Part shown: positions 1-7,965 of the stretch, piece after piece
Layout: each line of letters opens with the position of its first letter
Position numbering within the stretch: the first letter of the stretch is position 1
Assembly: GCA_964584775.1 (NCBI GenBank)
Contig: CAZPBC010000006.1
Span: forward strand, 8,422-72,421
Origin: CAZPBC01 sp964584775
Lineage (GTDB): Bacteria; Chlamydiota; Chlamydiia; Chlamydiales; SLFE01
Reading direction: 5' to 3'
Length of the DNA: 64,000 nt
Position numbers and translations under genes: made by a program
Notes under the pieces: generated by a model
Databases searched by the model: none
Seen by the model: the letters and a program-made list of their open reading frames with translations, nothing else
What the model was told of the DNA's origin: nothing

Positions 1-189
1 AGTGAACTGAAAATCCCGCTGAAATTCCTTCGCTTAGAGCCAATGGTCATCCCGAAAAAATCTTTGACAGGAGCCAGTGATGAGCGTGTCGACACGCGGG
101 TGCTTCAGGTCATCTACACGATCGAAGAGATCAAAGATTTCAAAGTCTATGTGGGACAACAGGTTGATGTGTTTATAGGGAGACAATGA
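1..189 (+). CDS. HlyD-family membrane fusion protein, C-terminal end only (5' partial)
   Basis: The window opens inside a coding frame that ends with TGA at 187-189, giving the last 62 residues. The stretch VIPKKSLTGASDERVDTRV followed by LQVIYTI and VYVGQQVDVFI is what I recognise as the C-terminal beta segment of HlyD/EmrA-type periplasmic adaptors of ABC or efflux exporters. The adaptor would bridge an inner-membrane transporter to an outer membrane factor. The gene for such a factor lies 165 bp downstream on the same strand, so this is probably the end of a tripartite exporter operon whose transporter is left of the window. The start is outside the window. The family call is firm; the substrate is unknown. 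Confidence 0.75.
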   Translation, partial: SELKIPLKFLRLEPMVIPKKSLTGASDERVDTRVLQVIYTIEEIKDFKVYVGQQVDVFIGRQ

Positions 190-192
190 TTC

Positions 193-354
193 ATGGATTT
201 TCTGGAAATTTTTGAGAATTTTTTGATCAAAACGATGTTGCAACTTCGATGTAAACTTTTTCAAGTTAAACGAGAAGTGAAACAAAGTTTTGAACCAAAA
301 AGACCAGAAATTTTCGAAAGGGCATTTATCAATGTTTCCAAAAGGAGACAGTGA
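193..354 (+). CDS. possible small protein (53 aa) between adaptor and outer membrane factor
   Basis: An open frame of 53 codons starts at ATG 193, three bases after the adaptor stop. It ends with TGA at 352-354, whose final A is the first base of the ATG of the outer membrane factor, a TGATG arrangement typical of translational coupling. A GGGAG sequence lies about 10 bases before the ATG. The product starts MDFLEIFENFL and is rich in Phe, Lys and Glu, with no signal peptide or membrane segment. The region is more AT-rich than its neighbours. I do not recognise a family. It may be a real coupling peptide or simply an intergenic spacer that happens to be open. Confidence 0.35.
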   Translation: MDFLEIFENFLIKTMLQLRCKLFQVKREVKQSFEPKRPEIFERAFINVSKRRQ

Positions 355-2027
355 TGCGCCTTTTGTTGCTCCTACTGATGATTTGCTTGAGTTCATGTCA
401 GATCCTCCGTCCCTATGAGTCTCCAGGGATGGTCACCTCTGAAGAGTGGAAAGGGCCCACGAGTGAAGGCAAGGGGTTGGACTTTGTTTGGTGGGAGATT
501 TTTGAAGATGAACAGCTGAATCAGCTCATTGCAACGGCTCATGAAAATAGCCCCACTCTTGGAAGTGCATTGGAGAGAGTGTCAGCCGCTCGTGCACTTG
601 TCTGTCGGGAGCGCTCTTTTTTCTATCCCAGTGTCGACTTCACTCCAAACTACCGGATTTTTTCTCAGAGTCGCCAGTTTGCAAATCCCGTTCGTGATGA
701 GGTGACTTTCCGGGCCAACGTGGTGGAGTACCAAGCCCCCTTTTTAGTTTCTTATGAGTTTGATCTATGGCAAAAGTTTAAGAATGGGGTTTACAGTGCA
801 GTGGCGAATGCTCAAGCTCAAGAAGAGGCTTACTGCGCGGCACTGTTGACTCTTGAAGCAGATATTGCCGAGGCCTACTTCATCTATCGGGCACTCCGGA
901 GTGAAGAGGAGGTATTGGAAGACGCCATCGAAATCCGAGAGACGTCTGTGGATATTTTAGAAGCACGTTACAATGCAGGGCTTAGCACGTATGAAGATGT
1001 GAGCCGTGCAGAAACCGAGTTGGCGACGGTCGAATCACAGCTTCAAGAAAACCGCCAAAGAAGAGCGATTGTGGAGAATCAACTGGCTGTTCTTTCTGGG
1101 CAGCTGCCCTCGTGCTTTACCCTAGAGCCGATCGCTATTGTGTCTCCGCCTCCTAAAGTTCCTGCCCTTCTCCCTTGCCAAGTGATGATGAGGCGTCCGG
1201 ATGTCAGAGAGCTAGAGAGAACCATGGCAAGCCTCTATTACCAGATTGGGATCACTTATGCCTCCTTCTTTCCATCGCTCAATATCGGCTCTTATTTGGG
1301 TGTGGCGAGCCCCATGTTCAGTGATCTTTTCAACTGGCAGTCAAGGCTCTTAGATATTGTGGTTGACTCTGTCCAAAACATCTTCGATGGAGGGTACCGC
1401 TGCGCTGAACTACAGGTTTCTAAGGCTCAGTTTTGGGACGCCTACTATCAATACGAGGAAGGAGTATTAAATGCTTTCCGTGAAGTGGAAGATGCTCTTA
1501 TTACCATCGAACGTCAGAAAAACCAAAGCCGCATCCTACGAGAGGGGGTGGTCGCCGCCGATACCACTTTTTCTCTATCGACGGAACGCTATTTACAGGG
1601 GCTAGATAACTACTTGAATGTGGTCGATGCCCAGAGGACGCTTCTCGATACCCAACGTGAGCAGGTCAAGGTGTTGGGTACGCGCTACACTTCGACGATC
1701 CAACTGATCCGTGCGCTTGGAGGGGGATGGGTCTCAGCAGCGGATGAGCTTGAAGAGGCCGCTGAGCAGGGTGGTGAAGCCGATTCCAAACAAAGTTGGA
1801 GCAAGAGTGAGAAGGTAGGTGTCCGTGTGTCTGAAGGGTTCATGGAAGAGGATGCCGAAAAGCCACATTGCGATGAGTGTCACAGCCGCACGGATCGTGC
1901 GTTGCCAAAATCCTTTCGGGTCGACCGGGTGGATTCTCAGAAAGTCGTTGATGTGGATTCCGATTCCCACTCCGACTATGAGAAACAGACCGTAGATGAC
2001 CGAATCCTTTGCTGCGAAGGGAAGTAG
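354..2027 (+). CDS. TolC/NodT-type outer membrane factor lipoprotein with an unusual 98-residue tail
   Basis: This is the outer membrane channel of a tripartite efflux or secretion system. It has a lipoprotein signal ending LSSC (Cys about residue 17), the FVWWEIFEDEQLNQLI segment near residue 45, and two OEP-type helical repeats ending at ALGGGW (Trp at 1728-1730). Family members normally stop within a few residues of GGGW, as the paralogue ending at 11964 does. Here the frame continues for 98 residues to 2027, and this hydrophilic tail is entirely antisense to the PAP2 gene. ATG 354 is preferred over GTG 351 because the AAGGAG at 341-346 is then better spaced. The gene follows a HlyD-type adaptor. 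The tail is probably the result of a lost stop codon, a frameshift or a sequence error. Confidence 0.85.
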   Translation: MRLLLLLLMICLSSCQILRPYESPGMVTSEEWKGPTSEGKGLDFVWWEIFEDEQLNQLIATAHENSPTLGSALERVSAARALVCRERSFFYPSVDFTPNYRIFSQSRQFANPVRDEVTFRANVVEYQAPFLVSYEFDLWQKFKNGVYSAVANAQAQEEAYCAALLTLEADIAEAYFIYRALRSEEEVLEDAIEIRETSVDILEARYNAGLSTYEDVSRAETELATVESQLQENRQRRAIVENQLAVLSGQLPSCFTLEPIAIVSPPPKVPALLPCQVMMRRPDVRELERTMASLYYQIGITYASFFPSLNIGSYLGVASPMFSDLFNWQSRLLDIVVDSVQNIFDGGYRCAELQVSKAQFWDAYYQYEEGVLNAFREVEDALITIERQKNQSRILREGVVAADTTFSLSTERYLQGLDNYLNVVDAQRTLLDTQREQVKVLGTRYTSTIQLIRALGGGWVSAADELEEAAEQGGEADSKQSWSKSEKVGVRVSEGFMEEDAEKPHCDECHSRTDRALPKSFRVDRVDSQKVVDVDSDSHSDYEKQTVDDRILCCEGK

Positions 2028-2591
2028 ACAGAGTGGAATTCCGACAGCCGCTATAAATGAAAATACAGACGCGTGTCCACCGATCCAGTTTTCAATCCGT
2101 TTTTCAAAAAGATAGTAGAGACCAAACAGAATTAAACCGACCGCCCATCCCCCGATGATATCTCCTAGAAAATGGAGACCGAGATAGAGGCGGGAGAAGG
2201 AGAGGAGGAGTCCAAAGAGAATTGTGAGAGCCGCGACCCATCCCTTTCGGAAGTGGTGGATGAAAAAGGCGGGAATGAGAATGCTGCTTTGTGCAGCTCC
2301 ACTAGGAAAGCCATGCGTTTGTAAACACATTACCCCTAGGTTAGACTGCACTTGACAAGGACGGGGGAGTTGGAAGAGGGCCTTACACCAGGCGTTGCTC
2401 CATTCACTCAAAGTCAGTAGATAAAGAAGGCGGAGCCCTAACCTCCAGCTGATCACATACCAGGTCAGAGCCACGAGAGACCGGTAAAAAGTACCCGTGT
2501 CAAACCATGCACAAAAGAGAAAAAATTGGTCTAAGAGAGGGGTGCGAAACTGTTGAATCCATTCAATGACTTCGAGTCCACTATAACTCAT
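1734..2591 (-). CDS. PAP2-superfamily membrane phosphatase
   Basis: This 285-residue polytopic membrane protein carries the three phosphatase motifs of the PAP2 family: KALFQLPRP (motif 1, K and RP), GFPSGAAQSS (motif 2) and SRLYLGLHFLGDIIGGW (motif 3, with the catalytic His and Asp). Such enzymes remove phosphate from lipid phosphates, for example phosphatidate or undecaprenyl diphosphate, at the membrane. Motif 2 is usually PSGH; here the His is Ala, so activity may be altered or the gene belongs to a PSGA-type subfamily. The C-terminal third is a run of membrane helices. The ATG at 2591 has a GGAGG seven bases upstream that is part of a hairpin. Its 3' end is overlapped by the read-through tail of the opposing outer membrane factor. 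Confidence 0.85.
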   Translation of the reverse strand: MSYSGLEVIEWIQQFRTPLLDQFFLFCAWFDTGTFYRSLVALTWYVISWRLGLRLLYLLTLSEWSNAWCKALFQLPRPCQVQSNLGVMCLQTHGFPSGAAQSSILIPAFFIHHFRKGWVAALTILFGLLLSFSRLYLGLHFLGDIIGGWAVGLILFGLYYLFEKRIENWIGGHASVFSFIAAVGIPLCLLPFAAKDSVIYGLFLIVGVGIGIHINDFLRIHPVDPKGFWQRTIRAAVTLIAMWLFGILFHEPFRHTDTYLLTLAPTLFGIGFTTLLSGLFKLIRC

Positions 2592-2640
2592 AAAAAAACC
2601 TCCGAAAGCAGCACTGTAACTCTCGGAGGTGTTTATTTCA
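2592..2640 (-). terminator. hairpin plus T-run between two genes; its 3' arm contains the PAP2 ribosome binding site
   Basis: On the minus strand, ACCTCCGA (2633-2640) and TCGGAGGT (2598-2605) form a perfect 8-bp stem followed directly by a run of T (2592-2598) and then the PAP2 ATG at 2591. It has the form of an intrinsic terminator for the upstream gene, which stops at 2646. The same 3' arm supplies the GGAGG Shine-Dalgarno of the PAP2 gene, so folding would also hide that site. Function is inferred from sequence only. Confidence 0.55.
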
Positions 2641-2645
2641 ATGAG

Positions 2646-3701
2646 TTAGACAATCTCCTTCACTCCCCAATGATCCATCATATGTTGAATGAAGTAGGCA
2701 CTACTGGCGAATGTGTAATTTTGATCCGTGACGAGCAGCTTGTCTTTTGTATCGATGGTGACGGTATGTTTTTGAACCCCCTCCTCTTTTCTGACATACA
2801 CAGTGAAGAGGTCAGGCGATGCGCTTCTGACCATGAGAGCTTGCCCTGGCTCGAGTGTGTCCAGTTTGGATATGTCTGAGTGGAATTCTTCTTGAAGTCC
2901 TGCCAGTTCATTTCCAAAGGCCTCATGAATGTCCTCTTCCGTGACCACGGGTTTAGGTTTTGAGATCCTTCCTTCTCGATCAAAGGAGTGGGTCTCCCAC
3001 GTCTTGGCGTTCACGATGATCCCCTGAGGTAAGACAATCATGCCATCTGAACTCGATTTGACAAAGTCATTCACGCTTGATGTGATAGGAACATTCTCTC
3101 GTTGTAAGAGCTTGGACACGCGTTCTACCTTTTTTTTGCCTTGGATGCCTTGAGATTTTGCGTGCTTATCTAGTGCATTAAAAAGTTTAGGGTTTTCATA
3201 CTGCATTGCTGCAGCATCTGCCGTTTCTTGAGGGGCCCCAAGGACTGTCCGTGAGGTCGCTCCTTGAAATAGTGTGGTTAGGGGTTTTATTTCTGCTCCC
3301 TTATGTTGGACACGACCCGCAAGAGAACCTGCTTTTTTTGCCGCGCCTCCAGAGAAAATTTTGGAAGCGAGCCCACTCGGGCCTTTCCCACTTGGTTTGA
3401 CATTGAATCGAGCTCCGAGGCTTCCCACTTTGGGTTTCGCGGGGGCTTTTGCCCGTGCTTTCTCAGCAAGCTGACGAAGCTTGTGAAAGGGCATTCCACC
3501 ACCTACAATGGCGGAGAATTTCTTTCCCTTGAGATCGACTCCAGCAGATCTGGCAGGGCCTTCAGGACGAAGTGTTGTGGTGCTTTCTGTGACATGTTTG
3601 ATCTTTTTACCGCCTAATGTTCCGCTCGTTGCTTCTGCCTTAGGAGTCTGTCCTTGACCTATCCAGTTTTGGAAAAACGCTTTTACACCTTTTACAGCCA
3701 T
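2646..3701 (-). CDS. basic protein with an SH2-like C-terminal domain, putative effector
   Basis: This 351-residue protein has no signal peptide or membrane segment. Residues 1-150 are low-complexity, rich in Lys, Gly and Ala. Residues about 272-350 line up by eye with a eukaryotic SH2 domain. FHSDIS matches the opening WxHGxIS strand, ALMVRSAS (288-295) matches the FLVRES strand with Arg292 in the phosphotyrosine-binding position, FTVYV matches strand C, and KHTVTI (311-316) matches the KHYKI strand. FASSAYFIQHMMDHW (331-345) resembles the FxSLxxLVxHY helix. SH2 domains bind phosphotyrosine; bacterial examples are known in Legionella effectors. A strong AAGGAGG lies six bases before the ATG. 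No database check was possible, so the domain call is an inference from motif order; the coding call is firm. Confidence 0.6.
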   Translation of the reverse strand: MAVKGVKAFFQNWIGQGQTPKAEATSGTLGGKKIKHVTESTTTLRPEGPARSAGVDLKGKKFSAIVGGGMPFHKLRQLAEKARAKAPAKPKVGSLGARFNVKPSGKGPSGLASKIFSGGAAKKAGSLAGRVQHKGAEIKPLTTLFQGATSRTVLGAPQETADAAAMQYENPKLFNALDKHAKSQGIQGKKKVERVSKLLQRENVPITSSVNDFVKSSSDGMIVLPQGIIVNAKTWETHSFDREGRISKPKPVVTEEDIHEAFGNELAGLQEEFHSDISKLDTLEPGQALMVRSASPDLFTVYVRKEEGVQKHTVTIDTKDKLLVTDQNYTFASSAYFIQHMMDHWGVKEIV

Positions 3702-3779
3702 CCTACGCCTCCTTGTTTATCGTAGACGCTATAGGAATAAGCAAGGCCCATGCCAACGAGGCTTAAAAAACGCCTTTAG

Positions 3780-3944
3780 CCTGGATATTTCATGAACACT
3801 CGTAAAACTGTCGCAAAATGCTTGTCGTTCCCTTCAACAGAATTCCTTCTTGGAAAGGGTGCGAGACCCTTCCCTTCGAATGACTTCTGTCGAATTGTCC
3901 GAGCATTTTGTCCCATTTTCACAAGCTTTCATGAAATATCCAGG
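3780..3944. repeat. 165-bp palindromic element with 17-bp perfect terminal inverted repeats (MITE-like)
   Basis: CCTGGATATTTCATGAA at 3780-3796 is repeated in perfect inverted form at 3928-3944. The interior is also roughly palindromic about position 3862: an AAAATGCT/AGCATTTT pair lies between the ends, and the centre is GGAAAGGGT-GCGAG-ACCCTTCCC. The element is flanked on both sides by TTAG (3776-3779 and 3945-3948), which could be a 4-bp target duplication. The right TTAG contains the acnA stop codon. No coding capacity is evident. It looks like a miniature inverted-repeat element or a very long hairpin at the end of acnA. Confidence 0.65.
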
Positions 3945-6791
3945 TTAGAGGAGCTGACGGAGGACGTAGGGGAGAATGCCTCCTTCGAGGTAGTAGTCGA
4001 CCTCGATGGGGGTATCAAGACGGAGGATGAGGGTGCACTCGCGTGTTTTGCCCTCTTTTTCGATCTCCAGAGTGACCTTTTGTTTTGGCTTGAGGGGCCC
4101 ATCGAGGCCCTTGAGAGTGAAAAGTTCGTCGCCCTCGAGGCCTAAGGTGTGGAGGTCTGTGCCCTCTTCAAACTGGAGGGGGAGGACTCCCATGCCGATG
4201 AGGTTGCTGCGGTGGATCCGCTCAAAGCTTTTCACAACGACCGCACGGACCCCAAGAAGAGCGGTTCCTTTCGCGGCCCAGTCACGCGAGCTACCCATCC
4301 CATAATCTTTTCCAGCAAAGACGATGAGCGGTGTTTTCGACTTCGCGTAGGCTTCCGCTGCATCGAAGAGAGGCATCAGTTTGCCTTCAGGCATCAACTT
4401 GGTCCACCCTCCCTCTTTTCCGTCGGCGAGGAGGTTGCGGATACGGACGTTGGCAAAGGTTCCACGCATCATGACATTGTGGTTGCCGCGGCGGCTGCCA
4501 TAGCTGTTGAAGTCGAGTTCTTCGACCCCTTTCGATTCGAGATATTGACCTGCAGGAGTCTCTTTTTTAAACGCCCCGGCGGGAGAGATGTGGTCGGTGG
4601 TGACAGAGTCTCCAAAGAGGGCCAGGGCACGCATGTTGTCCAGGCTTTTTCTTTCGGGACGGTCGAGGGTGAAATCTTCGAAATAGGGAGGGCATTGGAT
4701 GTAGGTGCTTTTGGGATCCCAGTTGTAGCTGACACCGACTTCAGAGTTGATCTCTTTCCAAACAGGGTTATCCTCAAGCACATTCGAATAGCGGTCTAAA
4801 AACATGTCGGGTTGGAGGCCTTCAGTCACTGTGCTCGCAATCTCTTCTGTTGTGGGCCAGATCTCTTTCAGGAAAACGGGTTGTCCGTTGCGGTCGAATC
4901 CAAGAGGCTCTTTTTCCATATCGATGTTGACTCTTCCTGCTAAGGCAAAGGCCACAACTAGAGGTGGAGACATCAAGAAATTGGCTTTGATCGAGCCGTG
5001 GATCCGCGCTTCAAAGTTGCGGTTTCCACTGAGGACACTCGCTGCGACAAGATCGTGATCGCGAATGGCATCTTCGACGGCTTCGTCAAGAGGTCCGCTG
5101 TTTCCGATGCAGGTGGTGCAGCCATAGGCGACGAGGTTAAATCCGAGGGCATTGAGGTATTTTTGGAGGCCTGTTTTTTCTAGATAGTCGGTCACCACAC
5201 GCGATCCAGGAGCCAGAGAAGTTTTCACTTTTGGATTGACGCGGAGTCCCCGCTCGATAGCTTTTTTAGCGACGAGTCCCGCTCCCACCATCACGTAGGG
5301 GTTGGAGGTGTTTGTGCATGAGGTGATGGCGGCGATCACGACGGAGCCGTGACTCAGAACAACGTCACAGACGAGATTGTCTGTAGGATAGCCTGTGGTG
5401 GGTGTTTCTGGTTTTTGGATGAAGGGACGGTTCGTGACCATTTCTGCTTCACTCCAGCTCACTGCTTCCTCTTGATCTGGTTCATCTAAGGTGGGGGTTC
5501 CTCCCATCTCGTGGGGGCGGTTGAGGGAAAATGATCCGGTCTCTTGGACGCAAATTTTGTTGTCGATGGTCGCTCTATCTTGAGCATAGCCGCCCTTTTC
5601 GACTGGAGCTTCGATGAGGTCATTGAATTCGCGTTTCAGCGCATCCAGGTCGATGCGGTCTTGGGGGCGCTTGGGTCCTGAAACAGAGGGGGCAATCGAT
5701 GTGAGGTCGAGCTCGACGAGCTTCGTGTAGGTCACCTCTCCTTTTTTTGGAATTCCAAAGAGTCCTTGCGCTTTGAGATAGGTTTCGATGAGGTGGATCT
5801 GTTCTTCACTTCTGCCGGTCATCCGGAGGTAGTCGAGCGTTTTTTCATCGACAGGGAAGAATCCGATGGTGGCTCCATATTCAGGTGCCATGTTGCCGAT
5901 GGTGGCGCGGTCCGCGACGGTGAGGTTTGCGGCTCCTTCGCCGTGGAATTCTACAAATTTTCCGACGACGTTGAATTCACGGAGGAGCTCCGTCACTCGA
6001 AGCGTCAAGTCGGTCGCGGTGACACCTTCTTTGAGTTTACCAGAGAGGTGGACCCCAATCACTTCAGGAGTTTGGATGAAGACAGGCTGGCCGAGCATTG
6101 CTGCCTCTGCTTCAATCCCTCCCACACCCCAGCCAACCACACCCAGGCCGTTGATCATGGTGGTATGAGAGTCGGTGCCAACCAGGGTATCAGGGAGGAG
6201 GATGCGCTTTCCATCCACTTCTCGTTCTGCAACGACAGAGGCAATGTGCTCCAGGTTGACCTGGTGGACGATACCGATACCAGGAGGCACGACTTTAAAC
6301 GTTTTAAAGGCCTGTTGGCCCCATTTCAGAAAGGAGTAGCGCTCTTTGTTCCGTTCAAACTCGACCTTGAGGTTGGTCATGAAGGCGTCGTCGGTTCCTG
6401 ATTTGTCGACTTGAACAGAGTGGTCGACAACGAGATCGACGGGAACAATGGGTTCGATCAAACTCGCGTCTTTTCCTGCTGCTTCCACGGCGCTGCGCAT
6501 CGCAGCTAAGTCGACAAGGAGGGGAACGCCTGTAAAATCTTGGAGGATCACACGGGAGACGATGAAGGGAACTTCCGATTCACTCGGTTTTTTTGCATTC
6601 CAGTTGGCGAGGCCTTCGATATCTTTTGCTTGGATCTTTTTGCCATCTTCGTTCCGGAGGAGCGATTCGAGCATAATGCGGATCGAAACAGGAAGCGTGG
6701 AGAGGTCCTTTCCAAGACTCTTCTCTAGCTCCATTAAACTATAGTGGTGTAGGTCGCCCTCGAGCGCTTTCATGCAATGTGAATAGGTCAT
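3945..6791 (-). CDS. acnA: aconitate hydratase A
   Basis: AcnA interconverts citrate and isocitrate in the TCA cycle using a [4Fe-4S] cluster. The cluster ligand motifs SCTNTSNP and CTTCIGNSG are present, as are the substrate-binding DSHTTM and the GSSRDW motif of the C-terminal swivel domain. At 948 residues it is longer than the usual roughly 890-900; the extra length lies in the linker before SCTNTSNP. The ATG at 6791 is chosen because AAAGGAG lies eight bases upstream; the GTG at 6812 would put that site inside the gene. The stop codon abuts a 165-bp palindromic element. The gene is divergent from the TauD-like gene. Together with sucCD and the glyoxylate-shunt genes elsewhere in the window it supports a working TCA segment. 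Confidence 0.97.
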   Translation of the reverse strand: MTYSHCMKALEGDLHHYSLMELEKSLGKDLSTLPVSIRIMLESLLRNEDGKKIQAKDIEGLANWNAKKPSESEVPFIVSRVILQDFTGVPLLVDLAAMRSAVEAAGKDASLIEPIVPVDLVVDHSVQVDKSGTDDAFMTNLKVEFERNKERYSFLKWGQQAFKTFKVVPPGIGIVHQVNLEHIASVVAEREVDGKRILLPDTLVGTDSHTTMINGLGVVGWGVGGIEAEAAMLGQPVFIQTPEVIGVHLSGKLKEGVTATDLTLRVTELLREFNVVGKFVEFHGEGAANLTVADRATIGNMAPEYGATIGFFPVDEKTLDYLRMTGRSEEQIHLIETYLKAQGLFGIPKKGEVTYTKLVELDLTSIAPSVSGPKRPQDRIDLDALKREFNDLIEAPVEKGGYAQDRATIDNKICVQETGSFSLNRPHEMGGTPTLDEPDQEEAVSWSEAEMVTNRPFIQKPETPTTGYPTDNLVCDVVLSHGSVVIAAITSCTNTSNPYVMVGAGLVAKKAIERGLRVNPKVKTSLAPGSRVVTDYLEKTGLQKYLNALGFNLVAYGCTTCIGNSGPLDEAVEDAIRDHDLVAASVLSGNRNFEARIHGSIKANFLMSPPLVVAFALAGRVNIDMEKEPLGFDRNGQPVFLKEIWPTTEEIASTVTEGLQPDMFLDRYSNVLEDNPVWKEINSEVGVSYNWDPKSTYIQCPPYFEDFTLDRPERKSLDNMRALALFGDSVTTDHISPAGAFKKETPAGQYLESKGVEELDFNSYGSRRGNHNVMMRGTFANVRIRNLLADGKEGGWTKLMPEGKLMPLFDAAEAYAKSKTPLIVFAGKDYGMGSSRDWAAKGTALLGVRAVVVKSFERIHRSNLIGMGVLPLQFEEGTDLHTLGLEGDELFTLKGLDGPLKPKQKVTLEIEKEGKTRECTLILRLDTPIEVDYYLEGGILPYVLRQLL

Positions 6792-6960
6792 CCCAGTGTC
6801 TCCTTTGGCCACATTCTAATCCGTTTTTTAATTCTCTGAAACATCCAACTAAATCATTCTGTATCAATTCATTAAGAATGAGTCCTCCCGATTTTCGTGC
6901 AAATTAAGAGTGAAATTGCTAATTTTTTACAAAAATCACTTTACCTTTAGGAGCCCCGAC

Positions 6961-7965
6961 ATGAAAGGAATGACCACTTCATACTTGAATAAAGAAGAGT
7001 ATCCACTCGTTTTTGAACCGACAAAGAAAAACCTCACTGTGGAAGAGACGTTTGAGCTTTTGAAAGTCAATGCGGAAGAGATCCGCAAGAGCCTCTTGAA
7101 ATATGGGGCGCTTCTCTTCCGTGGGTTTCCAATTGAAGGAACGGAGCAGTTCCACGCTTTTATCCGTGAGCTCAACTATGGACCGTTCGTGAACTACATT
7201 GGTGGTGGAAGTCCTCGAACCAAAGTGAAGGGCCATGTCTATACATCCACGGATGCTCCGGCAGGAATTAAGATTCCTCTGCACAACGAACTCAGTTACT
7301 TTCCGAATTATCCTAGACATATCTATTTCCACAGTGAAATCCCTGCTGCAGAGGGAGGAGCAACGATCATTGCGGATGCAAGAAAAGTGCTTAAAGATGT
7401 GGATCCAGAGTTGAGGAAGAAACTGAACACGAAGAAGATCCGTTACACTGCACGCTACTACTACAAAAACTGGTTGATGGATTTGATCAACAAGATCCAA
7501 AAAGGGCACAAGACTTGGATTGATGTGCTCGAAACCGATGACAAGGAAGAAGCAGAACGGCGCTGTAAAGATCAGGGGATCGACTATGAGTGGCTTGCGA
7601 AAGATTGGATCGCGATTAGCCAAACACGTCCAGGAACGATTGTTCACCCTGAAACAGGAGAAGAGGTTTGGTTCAACCAGATCCAAAACTTTGACACCAA
7701 CCCGCGGTTTGTCGGATTGTGGCGTTATATCGCCATGAAACTCTTCTACTGCAGAAAAGATACGCTGATTCAAGAGGTCAACTACGCGGATGGAGATCAA
7801 ATTCCTCGCGAGGAAGTCTACCACATCATGGATGTCCTAGATAAAAACACCATCTCCTTCCCGTGGCAGAAAGGAGATGTGATGGTCATGGACAACATCC
7901 TTGCGATGCATGGGCGCGACCCCTTCAAAGGAAAGCGTCGCACCTTGACAGCGATGACTAATTAA
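6961..7965 (+). CDS. TauD/TfdA-family Fe(II)/2-oxoglutarate-dependent oxygenase
   Basis: This 334-residue protein has the fold signature of the TauD family: KYGALLFRGFP near residue 48, the iron-binding HNE at 108-110 in IPLHNELSYF, the distal iron His at about 317 (NILAMHGRDPF) and the following basic residues that bind 2-oxoglutarate (KGKRR). The family couples oxidation of 2-oxoglutarate to hydroxylation of varied small substrates, including taurine, amino-acid derivatives and antibiotic precursors. The substrate cannot be named from sequence. The ATG at 6961 follows TTAGGAG with seven-base spacing and is preferred over GTG 6910. The 3' end overlaps the convergent MFS gene by eight bases. 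Confidence 0.88.
   Translation: MKGMTTSYLNKEEYPLVFEPTKKNLTVEETFELLKVNAEEIRKSLLKYGALLFRGFPIEGTEQFHAFIRELNYGPFVNYIGGGSPRTKVKGHVYTSTDAPAGIKIPLHNELSYFPNYPRHIYFHSEIPAAEGGATIIADARKVLKDVDPELRKKLNTKKIRYTARYYYKNWLMDLINKIQKGHKTWIDVLETDDKEEAERRCKDQGIDYEWLAKDWIAISQTRPGTIVHPETGEEVWFNQIQNFDTNPRFVGLWRYIAMKLFYCRKDTLIQEVNYADGDQIPREEVYHIMDVLDKNTISFPWQKGDVMVMDNILAMHGRDPFKGKRRTLTAMTN

Noticed and set aside
2582..2591. TATAACTCAT at the PAP2 start resembling the fic operator half-site
   Set aside because: It is the reverse complement of the first PAP2 codons, only 10 bases match, and there is a single copy with no inverted partner.
2553..2879. 108-codon plus-strand frame over the SH2-like gene end
   Set aside because: It begins inside PAP2, crosses the hairpin and has no ribosome site; it is an antisense shadow.
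3780..3944. Palindrome as an ordinary intrinsic terminator of acnA
   Set aside because: It is 165 bp with perfect 17-bp ends and flanking TTAG, and there is no T-run, unlike a normal terminator.
5766..6401. 211-codon plus-strand frame inside acnA
   Set aside because: It is wholly antisense to conserved aconitase sequence and has no recognisable protein features.
6979..7824. 281-codon minus-strand frame over the TauD-like gene
   Set aside because: It is antisense to a gene with intact iron-binding motifs and a good ribosome site.
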